Counted from the first letter of the stretch, positions 27,817-37,889 are shown. The stretch: 64,000 nucleotides of DNA from Thalassospira sp. HF15 (GCF_011806525.1 NZ_JAAVKI010000004.1:186001-250000), one strand, 5' to 3'. Made by a program: numbers and translations. The notes: generated by a model from the letters alone, not told the origin.

Positions 27817-29295
27817 ATGCTGACTGACCAACGGGCTTCCAACCGCATCGCGATCATAGATGTTGGCTCCAACTCTGTGCGGCTTGTCATTTTCGATGGC
27901 ATGACCCGTGCGCCTGTGCCGATCTTCAATGAAAAGGTCATGTGCGGCCTCGGCCGCGATCCCGACAACACTGGCAAGCTCAATCCGGAAGGGGTCGAGC
28001 TCGCCGTTGTCGCCATGCACCGTTTTGCCAACCTTCTGCGGGCGATGAAAGTCACCCATGTCGATGTGCTGGCGACTGCAGCCGTGCGCGCGGCAACCGA
28101 TGGCAAGGAATTCTGCGACCGGGTGGCGGCTGAGACCGGCCTTAAGGTCAAAGTGATCGACGGCCTTGAAGAAGCCCGTCTGTCCGCACTTGGCATCATT
28201 TCAGGCGACCCGCTGGCTTCAGGCATAATGGGTGATATCGGCGGCGGATCGCTTGAACTGGTCTTGCTTGACAAGGGTGAAATCAAACAGCGCGTCAGCC
28301 TGCCGTTGGGTGCGATGCGCCTGCATACGGTGTTTGGCTCTGATCGCGCGCGCCTGACGGCCGAAATCAACAAGCATCTTGATACGGTCGACTGGCTCTC
28401 TGATGCCAAGGGTCAGCAACTTTATGCGGTTGGCGGTTCGTGGCGTTCAATCGCCAAGCTGTTCATTGCCCAGGAAAACTATCCGATTTCGGTGGTGCAT
28501 AATCTTGCCATGCCGCAATCGGAAATGGCCGAGCTCACCCACATCATCTCCCAGCAAAGCCGGGTGTCGCTTGAAAAAATCGGTGGCGTATCCAAACGCC
28601 GTATCGACAGCCTGCCCCATGCCTCGCTTGTCATGAACATGCTGCTCGCGCGCATGAAACCAAACGAGGTCGTTTTCTCCGGGCACGGCCTTCGCGAAGG
28701 CTGGATGTATGAAGTTTTGCCCGAAGATCTGCGTCAACGCGATCCGGTGCTGGAAGCCTGCTTCAGTTTTGCCGAAGACGGCGAACGTTTCCAGCAGCAT
28801 GGCGAAGAAGTCGCCAAGTGGTGCGCACCGGTCTTTTCCGAATTGCCGGTCAATATCGAACGCCTGCGTCTGGCTGCCTGCATCATTGGCGATATCGGCT
28901 GGAACGAACATCCCGATTACCGTGCCATTCAAAGCTACAACCGCATCCTTCGCCACCCCTATATCGACCTCAATCACCATGACCGGGTGTTCCTCGCCTA
29001 CACCATTGGCTCGCGCTATGCAGGCAACTTCAAGGGGGACGCGGCAAGTGACCGTATCCTCAGCGACGATGACCGCCTGACCGGCCGCTTGTTTGGTCAT
29101 GTCATTCGTTTGGGCCATACGCTTTCTGGCGGTGTCGAGGGTATCCTGCCACAAACACAATTGCTCCTCGAAGACGGCAAGCTCGTCCTGCAATTCGAAA
29201 AACAGGCCGCCACTCTGTACGGCGAAGTCGTCGAACAGCGCCTGTCAAAACTGGCCAAACTGATGAACCGTGAAAGCGAAGTGCGTCTGGCATAG
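27817..29295 (+). CDS. ppx: Exopolyphosphatase (Ppx/GppA family)
   Basis: 492 residues. It belongs to the ASKHA phosphatases, with the first phosphate loop IIDVGSNSVRLVIFDGM, the second GDIGGGSLELVLL, and the C-terminal helical HD-like region FSFAEDGERFQQHGEEV. Members remove terminal phosphate from polyphosphate or pppGpp, and pairing with ppk favours polyphosphate. There is no obvious terminator after the gene; the next gene starts 187 bp downstream. Confidence 0.93.
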   Translation: MLTDQRASNRIAIIDVGSNSVRLVIFDGMTRAPVPIFNEKVMCGLGRDPDNTGKLNPEGVELAVVAMHRFANLLRAMKVTHVDVLATAAVRAATDGKEFCDRVAAETGLKVKVIDGLEEARLSALGIISGDPLASGIMGDIGGGSLELVLLDKGEIKQRVSLPLGAMRLHTVFGSDRARLTAEINKHLDTVDWLSDAKGQQLYAVGGSWRSIAKLFIAQENYPISVVHNLAMPQSEMAELTHIISQQSRVSLEKIGGVSKRRIDSLPHASLVMNMLLARMKPNEVVFSGHGLREGWMYEVLPEDLRQRDPVLEACFSFAEDGERFQQHGEEVAKWCAPVFSELPVNIERLRLAACIIGDIGWNEHPDYRAIQSYNRILRHPYIDLNHHDRVFLAYTIGSRYAGNFKGDAASDRILSDDDRLTGRLFGHVIRLGHTLSGGVEGILPQTQLLLEDGKLVLQFEKQAATLYGEVVEQRLSKLAKLMNRESEVRLA

Positions 29296-29481
29296 GACAG
29301 GGAACAGGTCCAGACGCTTAAGCTTCCCCGAACAGTTTGCAATCCCTGCCAAAACCGGTATTTTGGAAATGCTTTCCAAGCACCCCGTCCGCGGAAAGGG
29401 CTGCGCCCGGTTTATCGCATATGAAACACACGGTTTCCTTGCCTGTCTGGCGGACACAGGCGATATGAACAGGGGAATCGT

Positions 29482-30777
29482 ATGTCTGCGTCACGCACAT
29501 CGAAATCCGATCACACCCAAAACGCCAACGCTGCGCCAAAACCCTCTGCGCGCAAAAGCCCGATCTTTGACGGTCGCCTGAACCTTGAACAACAGCGCAA
29601 ACGCGCCAAGGAATTGCTGCGTAATCTCCGCGCCGAAACGCCCTCCGCAAGCACGCGCGCTCAAAGTGCGGGCCATAAAATCTCGCCCGACACCGCCCAG
29701 CTTGCCGATGCTCAATTAATCATTGCGCGTGAAAACGGCTTTGCCAGCTGGCCGAAAATGAAGGCCCATATCGATCAAATCACCGAGCGCAATCGCCAGA
29801 TTGCCAATGGCGCACCATCATCGCTTGATACCGCCAACACCCTGCATCTGCGCTGCGGATCAGACATCCGCCACGGTCTTAAGACCGCCGGCTTCACCGG
29901 TGCCTTTCTCGAATTTTCCGATCCGTTCTGTCAGGGTCCTGTCCCCGACCTGCCACTCGATCAATTCGTCCAAACCCGCGCCGATTTTATCGCCAAGGCC
30001 TATGACATCGCCGCCAAAGACGCACTTGCGCGTTCAAAACGCGAATATGGCGCGCTGGCAACGCTGGGCGATTTTGATCATGTTGTGCTGTGGTTCGAAC
30101 ATGACAGTTACGACCAACTGATCCTGGCCTTCTTGCTTGATTACATCAATGCCACGCGGCCTGATACGCGGTTGGAAGTGATATCGGTGGGGAAAGTACC
30201 GGGTATTGAGCGCTTTATCGGCCTGGGGCAACTATCCCCGGAACTTCTGATCTGGTGCTGGGACACCCATCGCAAACCAATCACGCAAGACATGCTCGAC
30301 TTTGGCAGCCAAACCTGGCGCGCCATCCGATCCGAAACACCAGATGATCTTCACGCTCTGGTCACATCGACCACATCACCCCTGCCCCACATGATCGGCG
30401 CCCTCAAACGCCATCTGGCCGAACTCCCAGATCCCGAAACCGGCCTTGGCCTGACGCAAAAGCTCACCCTGCAAATCATCAATGATCATGGCCCGCTGCC
30501 TGTCGGCAAGGTCTTCGGCCACCTGATGCGAAGCGTTGATCCGCTGCCCTATCTCGGCGATCTGATGTTCTGGTCAGAAATCCAGTGGATGATGGACTGC
30601 CACGCCCCGCTTTTCACCCTGTCAGACGCCGATCAAGGAACCAACTGGGCAGAACGGATCATCACCCTCACAGACACCGGCCACGAAACCCTGTCCGGCA
30701 CCCGCAACTTCCTTGATAACTTCACAGGCACCCGTTGGGTTGGGGGTATCCGGATCAGTCCTTCTCTTGTGTCATGA
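29482..30777 (+). CDS. DUF1835-domain protein
   Basis: 431 residues, no signal peptide. Residues ~30-95 form a helical N-terminal region (NLEQQRKRAKELLRNLRAE, then ARENGFASWPKMKAHI), a pattern often found at the start of ankyrin-type proteins. From residue ~118 the DUF1835 domain is clear (LHLRCGSDIRHGLKTAGFTG, with FSDPFCQGPVP and VVLWFEHDSYDQLIL), followed by the C-terminal part usual for the family. The function is unknown. A weak AGGGGAA ribosome site precedes ATG 29482. Confidence 0.75.
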   Translation: MSASRTSKSDHTQNANAAPKPSARKSPIFDGRLNLEQQRKRAKELLRNLRAETPSASTRAQSAGHKISPDTAQLADAQLIIARENGFASWPKMKAHIDQITERNRQIANGAPSSLDTANTLHLRCGSDIRHGLKTAGFTGAFLEFSDPFCQGPVPDLPLDQFVQTRADFIAKAYDIAAKDALARSKREYGALATLGDFDHVVLWFEHDSYDQLILAFLLDYINATRPDTRLEVISVGKVPGIERFIGLGQLSPELLIWCWDTHRKPITQDMLDFGSQTWRAIRSETPDDLHALVTSTTSPLPHMIGALKRHLAELPDPETGLGLTQKLTLQIINDHGPLPVGKVFGHLMRSVDPLPYLGDLMFWSEIQWMMDCHAPLFTLSDADQGTNWAERIITLTDTGHETLSGTRNFLDNFTGTRWVGGIRISPSLVS

Positions 30778-30920
30778 CACCGGCGCGTCCGCATTTGTCG
30801 CATTGGGACGGTGCAAAGGAACAATTATTTTCGTTGTGTCAAGAATCTCTGATTGGACATTGAGCCCGGATTGAATATGTTCTGCCTCACGGGGATTTGG
30901 ACATTCTGCAGGGAACCTAA

Positions 30921-31814
30921 ATGGCGGCGAGAACGACAGTTATCACGATCACCCACAACGGGGGGCTCGTCATTGGCGGGCTTTTGCAATCGCTTCCTGC
31001 CGACCTGCCACTGATCGTCGTCGACAATGCTTCCAAGGACGATACGCTTGATATTGTTGCCAAGCTGCGCCCGGACGCAACAGTCATCCGCAACAGCGAG
31101 GGTCTGGGCTATGGTGCTGCTGCCAGTCAGGGACTTGAAGCCGTTGAAACCGAATTCGCACTGCTTGCCAACCCGGACTCACTGATGACCGCGGATGCCG
31201 TAAACGCTCTGGTCTCCGCCGCAGACCAATATACCGACGCTGCCATGTTCGGGCCGCTGCATAAAGATGGCAACGGCAATATCGAACCTAGCCATGATGT
31301 CGAACTCTGGAAACGTGGAGACTTTGGTAAACTTGCCTACCACTGTGTTCCCGAAGGCCCACTCTGTGTCGAATTTCTGTCGGGTGCGGTCAACCTTGTG
31401 CGCATGGATGTCATGAAACAGATCGGGTTCTATGACCCGGAGATCTATCTTTATTACGAAGATGACGACATGTGCACGCGCCTGCGTCGCGCCGGACACG
31501 GTCTTATCCTCGTCGCCGATTCAGTGGTGACACATCTCAATGGCGGCTCGGTTCGTCCAAACCGGGCATATTACTGGGAAAAGTTCTGGAACATCGCATG
31601 GTCCAGAATATACTTTGAACGCAAATACAAAGGCCGCCTCGCAGGAAGCTGTCTTGGCATCAAATACGCTACGCGGTTTGCCGGAAAGGCCCTTTTGTAC
31701 GGGCTGACCTTCAAACGCAAGAAAGGCTGGCGCGATCTGGCGAGGTCTGCTGGCTCTCTGGCAGCGGTCCTTGGTGTGAGGGCATCGAAACTACCGCGCG
31801 CAGCAAAACACTAG
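30921..31814 (+). CDS. Family 2 glycosyltransferase (rhamnosyltransferase-like)
   Basis: 297 residues with a GT-A fold: VITITHNGGLVIGGLL, VDNASKDDTLDIV, and ALLANPDSLMTADAV, where the usual metal-binding DxD is replaced by NPDS as in many WbbL-type enzymes. SGAVNLVRMDVM and YYEDDDMCTRLRRAGH (the general-base region) follow. The C-terminal ~60 residues are basic and probably membrane-associated. It starts the sugar-nucleotide run, 42 bp before the cytidylyltransferase gene, and probably adds the sugar made by this operon to a lipid-linked polysaccharide. Confidence 0.88.
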   Translation: MAARTTVITITHNGGLVIGGLLQSLPADLPLIVVDNASKDDTLDIVAKLRPDATVIRNSEGLGYGAAASQGLEAVETEFALLANPDSLMTADAVNALVSAADQYTDAAMFGPLHKDGNGNIEPSHDVELWKRGDFGKLAYHCVPEGPLCVEFLSGAVNLVRMDVMKQIGFYDPEIYLYYEDDDMCTRLRRAGHGLILVADSVVTHLNGGSVRPNRAYYWEKFWNIAWSRIYFERKYKGRLAGSCLGIKYATRFAGKALLYGLTFKRKKGWRDLARSAGSLAAVLGVRASKLPRAAKH

Positions 31815-31856
31815 GTCGACTGACATCAAAACCTGAATGAGCGGATATCTTTTCAA

Positions 31857-32627
31857 ATGAAGGCAGTAATTCTTGCAGGCGGATATGGCAGTCGATTGAG
31901 CGAGGAGACCTCGGTCAAGCCAAAGCCGATGGTCGAAATCGGCGGCAAGCCAATCCTTTGGCACCTGATGAAAATTTACGCTGCCCACGGCGTCAATGAA
32001 TTCGTGATCTGCCTTGGCTACAAGGGCTATGTGATCAAAGAATACTTTGCTAACTACTTCCTGCACCACGCCGATGTCACCATTGATATGGCGACCAACC
32101 AGCTTGAATACCACAATGCCAATGCCGAACCGTGGAAGATCACACTGGTCGACACGGGGCTAAACAGCATGACCGGCGGCCGCATCCGGCGCGTTGGTGA
32201 CTATCTCAATGATGATGAACCCTTCTGCCTGACCTATGGCGATGGTCTGGGCGATGTTGATATCACCGCCAGCATTGATTTCCACAAAAAACAGGGCCGC
32301 AAGGCCACCATGACCGTCGTCTCCCCGCCCGGCCGTTTTGGTGCGACCGTTCTGGAGGGTGACCGGGTTTCGACTTTTCAGGAAAAGCCGCTGGGCGATG
32401 GTGCGCGCATCAATGCCGGCTTCTTTGTCTGCGAGAAATCCGTCTTGAACGAGATTGCTGAAGACAAAACGGTCTGGGAGGCTGAACCACTGCGCAATCT
32501 GGCTGATCAGGGCGAACTCTCCGCCTGGCGTCATGATGGCTTCTGGCAGCCGATGGATACACTTCGCGAAAAACAGATGCTTGAGAACCTCTGGACAGAG
32601 GGCAGCGCCCCCTGGAAGGTTTGGTAA
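31857..32627 (+). CDS. rfbF: Glucose-1-phosphate cytidylyltransferase
   Basis: 256 residues. It makes CDP-glucose from CTP and glucose-1-phosphate. The nucleotidyltransferase signature reads [20 protein letters not shown], followed by [25 protein letters not shown] (metal Asp) and the C-terminal [14 protein letters not shown]. The length is exactly that of RfbF/DdhA enzymes. It is directly followed by the CDP-glucose dehydratase gene, giving the committed CDP-4-keto-6-deoxyglucose branch. Confidence 0.95.
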   Translation: MKAVILAGGYGSRLSEETSVKPKPMVEIGGKPILWHLMKIYAAHGVNEFVICLGYKGYVIKEYFANYFLHHADVTIDMATNQLEYHNANAEPWKITLVDTGLNSMTGGRIRRVGDYLNDDEPFCLTYGDGLGDVDITASIDFHKKQGRKATMTVVSPPGRFGATVLEGDRVSTFQEKPLGDGARINAGFFVCEKSVLNEIAEDKTVWEAEPLRNLADQGELSAWRHDGFWQPMDTLREKQMLENLWTEGSAPWKVW

Positions 32628-32632
32628 CCCTC

Positions 32633-33718
32633 ATGCGGCCAAGCGAAAACCTTCGTTCATTCTGGTCAGGTAAACGCGTTCTTCTGACCGGCCATACCGG
32701 CTTCAAGGGCAGTTGGGCAGCCTGCTGGCTGATGCAAATGGGCGCAGAAGTCCATGGGTTTGCATTGGCGCCGGAAACCGATCCCAGCCTGCATGACCTG
32801 CTTGATCTGGACTATGCGTCCGAAACCATTGCCGATTTGCGCGACCGGGCTGACATCACTGCCACGGTAAAAAACGTCCAACCGGAACTTGTGTTGCACA
32901 TGGCAGCCCAGCCGCTTGTCCGCCGGGGCTACCGAGAACCGGTCGAAACCATGGCAACCAACATCATGGGCACCGCGCATCTTCTGGACGCGCTGCGCGA
33001 TAGTCCGGGCCTTAAGGGTGTTCTGGTGGTTACCAGCGACAAGGCCTATGACAATGACAGTTACGATCAGGCACACGGCGAAATCGTGTTTAAAGAGGAT
33101 GATGCACTGGGTGGTCGCGATCCCTACAGCGCGTCGAAAGGCTGTCAGGAAATTGTTGCGCGCAGCTTTGGTCAAAGCTATTTCCGCGCGGCAAACACCC
33201 CGGTTGTAACCGCACGTGCCGGCAACGTGGTAGGAGGCGGGGACTGGTCCGAAGATCGTCTGATGACCGATATCATTCGTGCAATTTCCAACGGTCAGCC
33301 GGTTGAACTACGCAGCCCCGGCACCACTCGTCCTTGGCAACATGTCATCGAACCTGTTTCAGGCTATCTGATGTATCTTCAGGCTGCGGTTGAAGGCAAA
33401 ACAACCATTTCAGCGCTTAATTTCGGCCCGCATGAGTCGCACACCGTGGGCCATGTGACCAACCTGATGCTGGATGCTTGGGGATCTAAAACTGGCATCA
33501 CGCAACAGGACAATACCGGTGGCAGCAAAGAGGCACTTACGCTTGCGCTGGATTCAAGCCTTGCCACCAAAACCCTTTCTTGGGAACCGCGCATTGACCT
33601 GCTGACCTGTGTGGAATGGATTGTCGCTTGGCACAAGGCACAGCTTGATGGACGTAACATGCGTGATATGACCGAGGCACAGATAGCCTCGTTTGAGATG
33701 ATGATGGATAAGAAATGA
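32633..33718 (+). CDS. rfbG: CDP-glucose 4,6-dehydratase
   Basis: 361 residues from ATG 32633; an upstream in-frame TTG at 32621 would overlap rfbF. It is an extended SDR with the NAD loop LLTGHTGFKGSW, HMAAQPLVRRGY, TSDKAYDND, the catalytic YSASKGCQE and a family-typical RAGNVVGGGDWSEDRL. It forms CDP-4-keto-6-deoxy-D-glucose, the branch point for 3,6-dideoxy or branched sugars. No rfbH-type (E1) 3-dehydratase gene is present in the operon. The 3' end overlaps the methyltransferase start by four bases (ATGA). Confidence 0.95.
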   Translation: MRPSENLRSFWSGKRVLLTGHTGFKGSWAACWLMQMGAEVHGFALAPETDPSLHDLLDLDYASETIADLRDRADITATVKNVQPELVLHMAAQPLVRRGYREPVETMATNIMGTAHLLDALRDSPGLKGVLVVTSDKAYDNDSYDQAHGEIVFKEDDALGGRDPYSASKGCQEIVARSFGQSYFRAANTPVVTARAGNVVGGGDWSEDRLMTDIIRAISNGQPVELRSPGTTRPWQHVIEPVSGYLMYLQAAVEGKTTISALNFGPHESHTVGHVTNLMLDAWGSKTGITQQDNTGGSKEALTLALDSSLATKTLSWEPRIDLLTCVEWIVAWHKAQLDGRNMRDMTEAQIASFEMMMDKK

Positions 33719-34947
33719 CAACGCCAACCTGCCGCGCCTGCGGAACCGACCTGAAACACACGCTTGTTGATCTTGGCCTGAGCCCGCTTGCCAATTCCTA
33801 TGTGCCGCTTGATCAGGCAGAACAGAAGGACGCGCGTTACCCGTTGCATGCGCGCGTCTGCAGCAACTGCTTCCTTGTGCAGGTCGATGACGTTGTCCCG
33901 CCATCCGAAATCTTCAGCCACTATGCCTATTTCTCGAGCTATTCCTCAAGCTGGGTCGAACATGCCCGCAAATACTGCGAAACCGCAGCGGAGCGACTTG
34001 GTCTTGGCAAAGACTCACTCGTTGTCGAAGTGGCCTCCAACGATGGCTATCTGCTTCAGCATTTTGTCGCCAAATCAATCCCGGTTCTGGGCGTCGAGCC
34101 CGCAGCCAATGTCACCGAGGAAGCCGAGAAAAAGGGTGTCAAAAGCCTCGTTGCCTTCTTTGGCAAGGAAACGGCCGAAAAAATCATTGCCGAACATGGC
34201 CACGCAAACCTGACTGCCGCCAATAACGTTCTGGCCCATGTGCCCGATATCAATGACTTCGTATCGGGCTTTGCCACGGTTCTGGCTGATGACGGGGTAT
34301 CGACATTTGAATTCCCGCACCTTCTGAACCTTCTGGAAAAGACCCAGTTCGACACCATTTATCATGAACATTTCTCCTACCTTTCGCTTTATGCCGTTGA
34401 GAAATGCTTTGAGAAAAATGGACTAAAGGTCTTTGATATCGAAGAACTGCCAACCCATGGTGGTAGCCTGCGCGTCTGGGCTCAGAAGACCGTTGGCACA
34501 CGCCCCGAGACTGACCGCCTCAAGGCCCTTCGTGCCAAGGAAGAAGACGCAGGCATCGCAACTCTTGCCTGCTACGAGGGCTTTGACGCCAAATGCCGCA
34601 AAATCCGCGAAGACCTTCTGGCCTTCCTGAAACAGGCCAAGGCTGATGGTAAAACCGTCGCCGGTTATGGTGCCGCCGCCAAGGGCAACACGCTTTTGAA
34701 CTACTGCGACATCAATAGCGACCTGATTGATTTCGTCGTTGATGCCAACCCGCACAAGCAAAACACGCTTCTGCCCGGCAGCCATATTCCGGTCCACGCG
34801 CCAGACCACCTTAAGGTCGCCAAACCGGATTATGTCCTGATCCTGCCGTGGAACCTGTCGAACGAGATCATGAAAAGCATGTCGCATGTCAGCGATTGGG
34901 GCGGTCAATTCATGGTTGCCATCCCCAAGGTCGAAGTGATCGGATGA
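33715..34947 (+). CDS. Sugar-nucleotide C-methyltransferase (zinc-binding, SAM-dependent)
   Basis: 410 residues with the three-part build of TylC3/NovU-type C-methyltransferases. An N-terminal zinc knuckle (CRACGTDL...CSNCFLVQ, residues ~5-45) is followed by a SAM domain (VVEVASNDGYLLQHF, ANNVLAHVPDINDF, FEFPHLLNLL) and a C-terminal alpha/beta domain (YGAAAKGNTLLNYC, then VDANPHKQ). YHEHFSYLSLYA holds the catalytic His region. Such enzymes methylate C3 of 4-keto-6-deoxy sugars, so a 3-C-methyl CDP-sugar is predicted. It overlaps both neighbours by ATGA. Confidence 0.92.
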   Translation: MTTPTCRACGTDLKHTLVDLGLSPLANSYVPLDQAEQKDARYPLHARVCSNCFLVQVDDVVPPSEIFSHYAYFSSYSSSWVEHARKYCETAAERLGLGKDSLVVEVASNDGYLLQHFVAKSIPVLGVEPAANVTEEAEKKGVKSLVAFFGKETAEKIIAEHGHANLTAANNVLAHVPDINDFVSGFATVLADDGVSTFEFPHLLNLLEKTQFDTIYHEHFSYLSLYAVEKCFEKNGLKVFDIEELPTHGGSLRVWAQKTVGTRPETDRLKALRAKEEDAGIATLACYEGFDAKCRKIREDLLAFLKQAKADGKTVAGYGAAAKGNTLLNYCDINSDLIDFVVDANPHKQNTLLPGSHIPVHAPDHLKVAKPDYVLILPWNLSNEIMKSMSHVSDWGGQFMVAIPKVEVIG

Positions 34948-35480
34948 AGTTCATCCCGACAGATATCGCAGGTGTCGACCTGATCACGCTTGAAACGCAC
35001 AGCGATGATCGCGGCTTTTTTGCGCGCACCTTCTGCAAGCAAGAACTCGCTGCCAACGGCCATGATTTCGAGATCGATCAGGCCAATCTGTCGTTTAATC
35101 ATCATGCGGGCACGCTGCGCGGTATGCATTGTCAGGCCGCACCGGTCGGTGATCCCAAAATCGTTCGCTGCATTTCCGGCGCGATCTATGATGTGGTGAT
35201 TGATCTGCGCGCCAATTCACCGACCTATTGCCAATGGGTTGGGGCTGAATTATCTGCCGCTAACCGCAACTCCCTGATCATCCCGGCGGGTTGCGCCCAT
35301 GGCTTCCTGACCCTGAAACCCGATACCGAGGTCCTCTATCTGATGGGCGCACCGTTCGTGCCCGACCTCGCATCCGGGGTGCGATGGGACGATCCGGCTT
35401 TTGGCATTAAGTGGCCGCAAAAGCCTGCGATCATCAATGATCGCGATGCCAACTATCCTGATTACGAGCCATCAAAATGA
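34944..35480 (+). CDS. RmlC-like sugar-nucleotide 3,5-epimerase (cupin)
   Basis: 178 residues from ATG 34944, overlapping the methyltransferase stop; a longer frame upstream lies inside that gene. The cupin follows RmlC: DDRGFFARTF, NLSFNHHAGTLRGMHCQ with the base His, VIDLRANSPTYCQW, IPAGCAHGF, and DPAFGIKWP. Where RmlC has paired tyrosines after the LY of the late strand, this protein reads LYLMGAPF, so the C5 proton-transfer step may be altered. It probably epimerises the C-methylated CDP-4-keto sugar at C3, C5 or both. It overlaps the next gene by ATGA. Confidence 0.88.
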   Translation: MKFIPTDIAGVDLITLETHSDDRGFFARTFCKQELAANGHDFEIDQANLSFNHHAGTLRGMHCQAAPVGDPKIVRCISGAIYDVVIDLRANSPTYCQWVGAELSAANRNSLIIPAGCAHGFLTLKPDTEVLYLMGAPFVPDLASGVRWDDPAFGIKWPQKPAIINDRDANYPDYEPSK

Positions 35481-36382
35481 AGGTTCTTGTCACCGGCGCG
35501 AACGGCCTGATCGGCCCCTATGCCTGCGCAAAATTGATCGCAGCGGGGCATGACGTCATCACCTGCGGCCGTTCCACGCCAAATGCCGGCGACCTCCCCG
35601 GACAGCAGGTCTCCGGTGATCTACTTGATAACAGCTTTCGCAAACAGTTGATAAAAACCGAACGTCCAGAAGGTCTGCTCCATCTGGCTTGGCAGACCAA
35701 GCATGGCCATTTCTGGAACGCACCGGACAACCCCGATTGGCGTGATGCCAGCATTGATCTTCTCGAACGCTTCCATGATCACGGCGGCAAACGCGCTGTC
35801 CTTGCCGGAAGCTGTGCAGAGTATGACTGGCAGGGAATTGCACAGGGCCAGAAACTGACCGAGGACGCAACGTGCAAACCGCACACGCTGTATGGGCAGG
35901 AAAAACTCAAGCTCGCCCAACACTGCCTTGATCTGAATGCCCAAGGTGCCTCAATCGCCTGGGGGCGGCTGTTTCTGCTTTGCGGTCCCAAAGAACCAAC
36001 CGCACGCTTCGTCCCGGCCATCACATGTGCCCTTCTGGTGGGTGATACCGCCAAAATGAGTTCCGGCAAACAAATCCGCGATTTCATGCATACGGCCGAT
36101 GCGGGCGCTGCCTTTGCCAAGCTGGTCGATCATTCCTTCACCGGCCTGATCAACATCGCCAGCGGTGAAGGTCACAGCCTGCTAACCGTCGCGGAAACCA
36201 TCAAAAGCCTGATCGGACGCGGCACCATCGCTGCGGGCAGCCTACCAGACCGCCCCGATGACCCACCCTATCTGGTCGCTGACACTTCAAAACTTGCGCA
36301 AACCGTTGGTTTCAAGTGTCAGTTTGACCTAACATCGGCATTGCGCGATTGCATTGATTGGTGGCAGCACGATGAAACTTAA
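35477..36382 (+). CDS. NAD-dependent epimerase/dehydratase (probable 4-ketoreductase)
   Basis: 301 residues of the extended SDR family. The loop is [29 protein letters not shown] follows, then AGSCAEYDW, the catalytic Tyr/Lys in [10 protein letters not shown], and [10 protein letters not shown]. Position after the methyltransferase and epimerase suggests it reduces the 4-keto group and finishes the deoxysugar, as in related branched-sugar clusters. It overlaps the upstream gene by ATGA and the acetyltransferase gene by 11 bases. Confidence 0.85.
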   Translation: MKVLVTGANGLIGPYACAKLIAAGHDVITCGRSTPNAGDLPGQQVSGDLLDNSFRKQLIKTERPEGLLHLAWQTKHGHFWNAPDNPDWRDASIDLLERFHDHGGKRAVLAGSCAEYDWQGIAQGQKLTEDATCKPHTLYGQEKLKLAQHCLDLNAQGASIAWGRLFLLCGPKEPTARFVPAITCALLVGDTAKMSSGKQIRDFMHTADAGAAFAKLVDHSFTGLINIASGEGHSLLTVAETIKSLIGRGTIAAGSLPDRPDDPPYLVADTSKLAQTVGFKCQFDLTSALRDCIDWWQHDET

Positions 36383-36956
36383 AGACCGTCTTCGGAAATT
36401 GCTGGGCATCAAGCCCAAGTCGGCAAAACTTCCCGCCAATGTCACCATCGGCCGGCATACCTATGGCCTGAACAAGAACATGGTCGCTGGTGCTGGTCCG
36501 GATGCGGGCCTTTCTGTCGGGTCCTATTGCTCCATCGGGCCGGACGTGCTGTTTCTGTGCAAGGTAGATCACCCGCTGAACTATCCCAGCACATATCCAT
36601 TCAAAACGCGCCTTTGGTCCCCGGATCAACCAAACAGTGACGCCATCACCAAAGGGCCAATCACGCTCGGCCATGATGTCTGGATTGGTGCGCGTGCGAT
36701 TGTTCTCTCTGGCGTCAATATCGGCACCGGGGCTGTTGTCGCAGCAGGCGCCATCGTCACCAAGGATGTGCCTCCCTATGCCATTGTCGGGGGCAACCCG
36801 GCGCGCGTCATCAAAAAGCGTTTTGACGATCAGCAGATCGAAAAGCTGCTTGCGACCCGCTGGTGGGAGCGCAGCGACACCGAACTTCGCGACATGGCTG
36901 ATCTGCTCTATGGCGATGTCGATGCCTTTCTTGCAGCCTTGCAGAACCGCACCTGA
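36372..36956 (+). CDS. CatB/LbH-type O-acetyltransferase
   Basis: 194 residues from ATG 36372, which lies inside the end of the preceding gene. The left-handed beta-helix hexapeptide repeats are clear ([53 protein letters not shown]), with the catalytic-type His in [10 protein letters not shown] and the closing [13 protein letters not shown]. It would acetylate the completed sugar or the polysaccharide. It is the last gene of the operon and converges with a LysR gene ~18 bp away. Confidence 0.9.
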   Translation: MKLKDRLRKLLGIKPKSAKLPANVTIGRHTYGLNKNMVAGAGPDAGLSVGSYCSIGPDVLFLCKVDHPLNYPSTYPFKTRLWSPDQPNSDAITKGPITLGHDVWIGARAIVLSGVNIGTGAVVAAGAIVTKDVPPYAIVGGNPARVIKKRFDDQQIEKLLATRWWERSDTELRDMADLLYGDVDAFLAALQNRT

Positions 36957-36974
36957 TCAACACTCCCAAAAGCC

Positions 36975-37889
36975 CTACCCCAACCCGCGCGACGCCCGGA
37001 ATATCTCGTTGCGGAGCCACTTATGCGCGGCGTTGGCGGCGTTGCGGACGTGCCAGTATTGGGCGAAGCCATATTCGCGGAACTCGAACGGTAGATCGAA
37101 TTCGCCAAAGCCCTGCATCATGGTGCCTGACAGGCGCGATGGCAGGGTGGCGATAATCTCTGTGCCGCGGATCAGATTAGCGACACTGGCAAAGGTCGGC
37201 ACCTGAAGGGCGGTGCGGCGGGATCGGCCAAGACTGCGCAGGATGTCATCAACTTCCGAGCTGTCATTGGCCCCGATCATCACCCGTGCATGGCTGGCCG
37301 CACAGTAGCGGTCCAGCGTCGCGGGCGGTGTATCGTGAAATGCCGGATCATAAAAACATCGCATCCGTTCGCGAAACAGGCCTTGGCGCGTAATATCGCC
37401 ATGCTTGCCAGATGAATCGATGGTGATCGCATGATCAATCGTGCCATCGCGCAGCCATTTGACCATCCGCTCCAGGCCCGGCACCGGCAAAACCTTGAGC
37501 CGGATGTCGGCCGCACAGTTTTGTACCCGTTGCATCAGCGCAGGCAGGATCACCGCCACCTCATAATCATTGGCACCAATCACAAACCGTGCGCTGTGAT
37601 CGGCGTTCCCCGGATCAAACGTCACAACCCGCGTAAGCCCGTGCATCCCCTGTAGCAACGAGCGTACTTGGGGCGCGATTTCATCGGCATGGGCGGTTGG
37701 CGCCACTGATCGGCCGGAGCGCACAAACAACGGATCGCCAATAATCTGGCGCAACCGATCCAGCCCATGACTGACGGTTGGCTGTCCGATATCCAGACGA
37801 TGTGCAGCGGCCGTCACCGATCCCTCGTCATAAATTGTCAGAAACAGCCTCAGCAGGCGATAATCAAGATCCAATTCATCGATATTCAT
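36975..37889 (-). CDS. LysR-family transcriptional regulator
   Basis: 304 residues. The N-terminal winged helix reads LRLFLTIYDEGSVTAAAHRL, then GQPTVSHGLDRLRQIIGDPL and FVRSGRSVAPT, followed by a periplasmic-binding-like effector domain. It is divergent from the quinone reductase gene at 37990, and a 9-bp inverted repeat overlaps its own start codon, so it probably controls both. The ATG at 37889 sits within that repeat. Confidence 0.92.
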   Translation of the reverse strand: MNIDELDLDYRLLRLFLTIYDEGSVTAAAHRLDIGQPTVSHGLDRLRQIIGDPLFVRSGRSVAPTAHADEIAPQVRSLLQGMHGLTRVVTFDPGNADHSARFVIGANDYEVAVILPALMQRVQNCAADIRLKVLPVPGLERMVKWLRDGTIDHAITIDSSGKHGDITRQGLFRERMRCFYDPAFHDTPPATLDRYCAASHARVMIGANDSSEVDDILRSLGRSRRTALQVPTFASVANLIRGTEIIATLPSRLSGTMMQGFGEFDLPFEFREYGFAQYWHVRNAANAAHKWLRNEIFRASRGLG

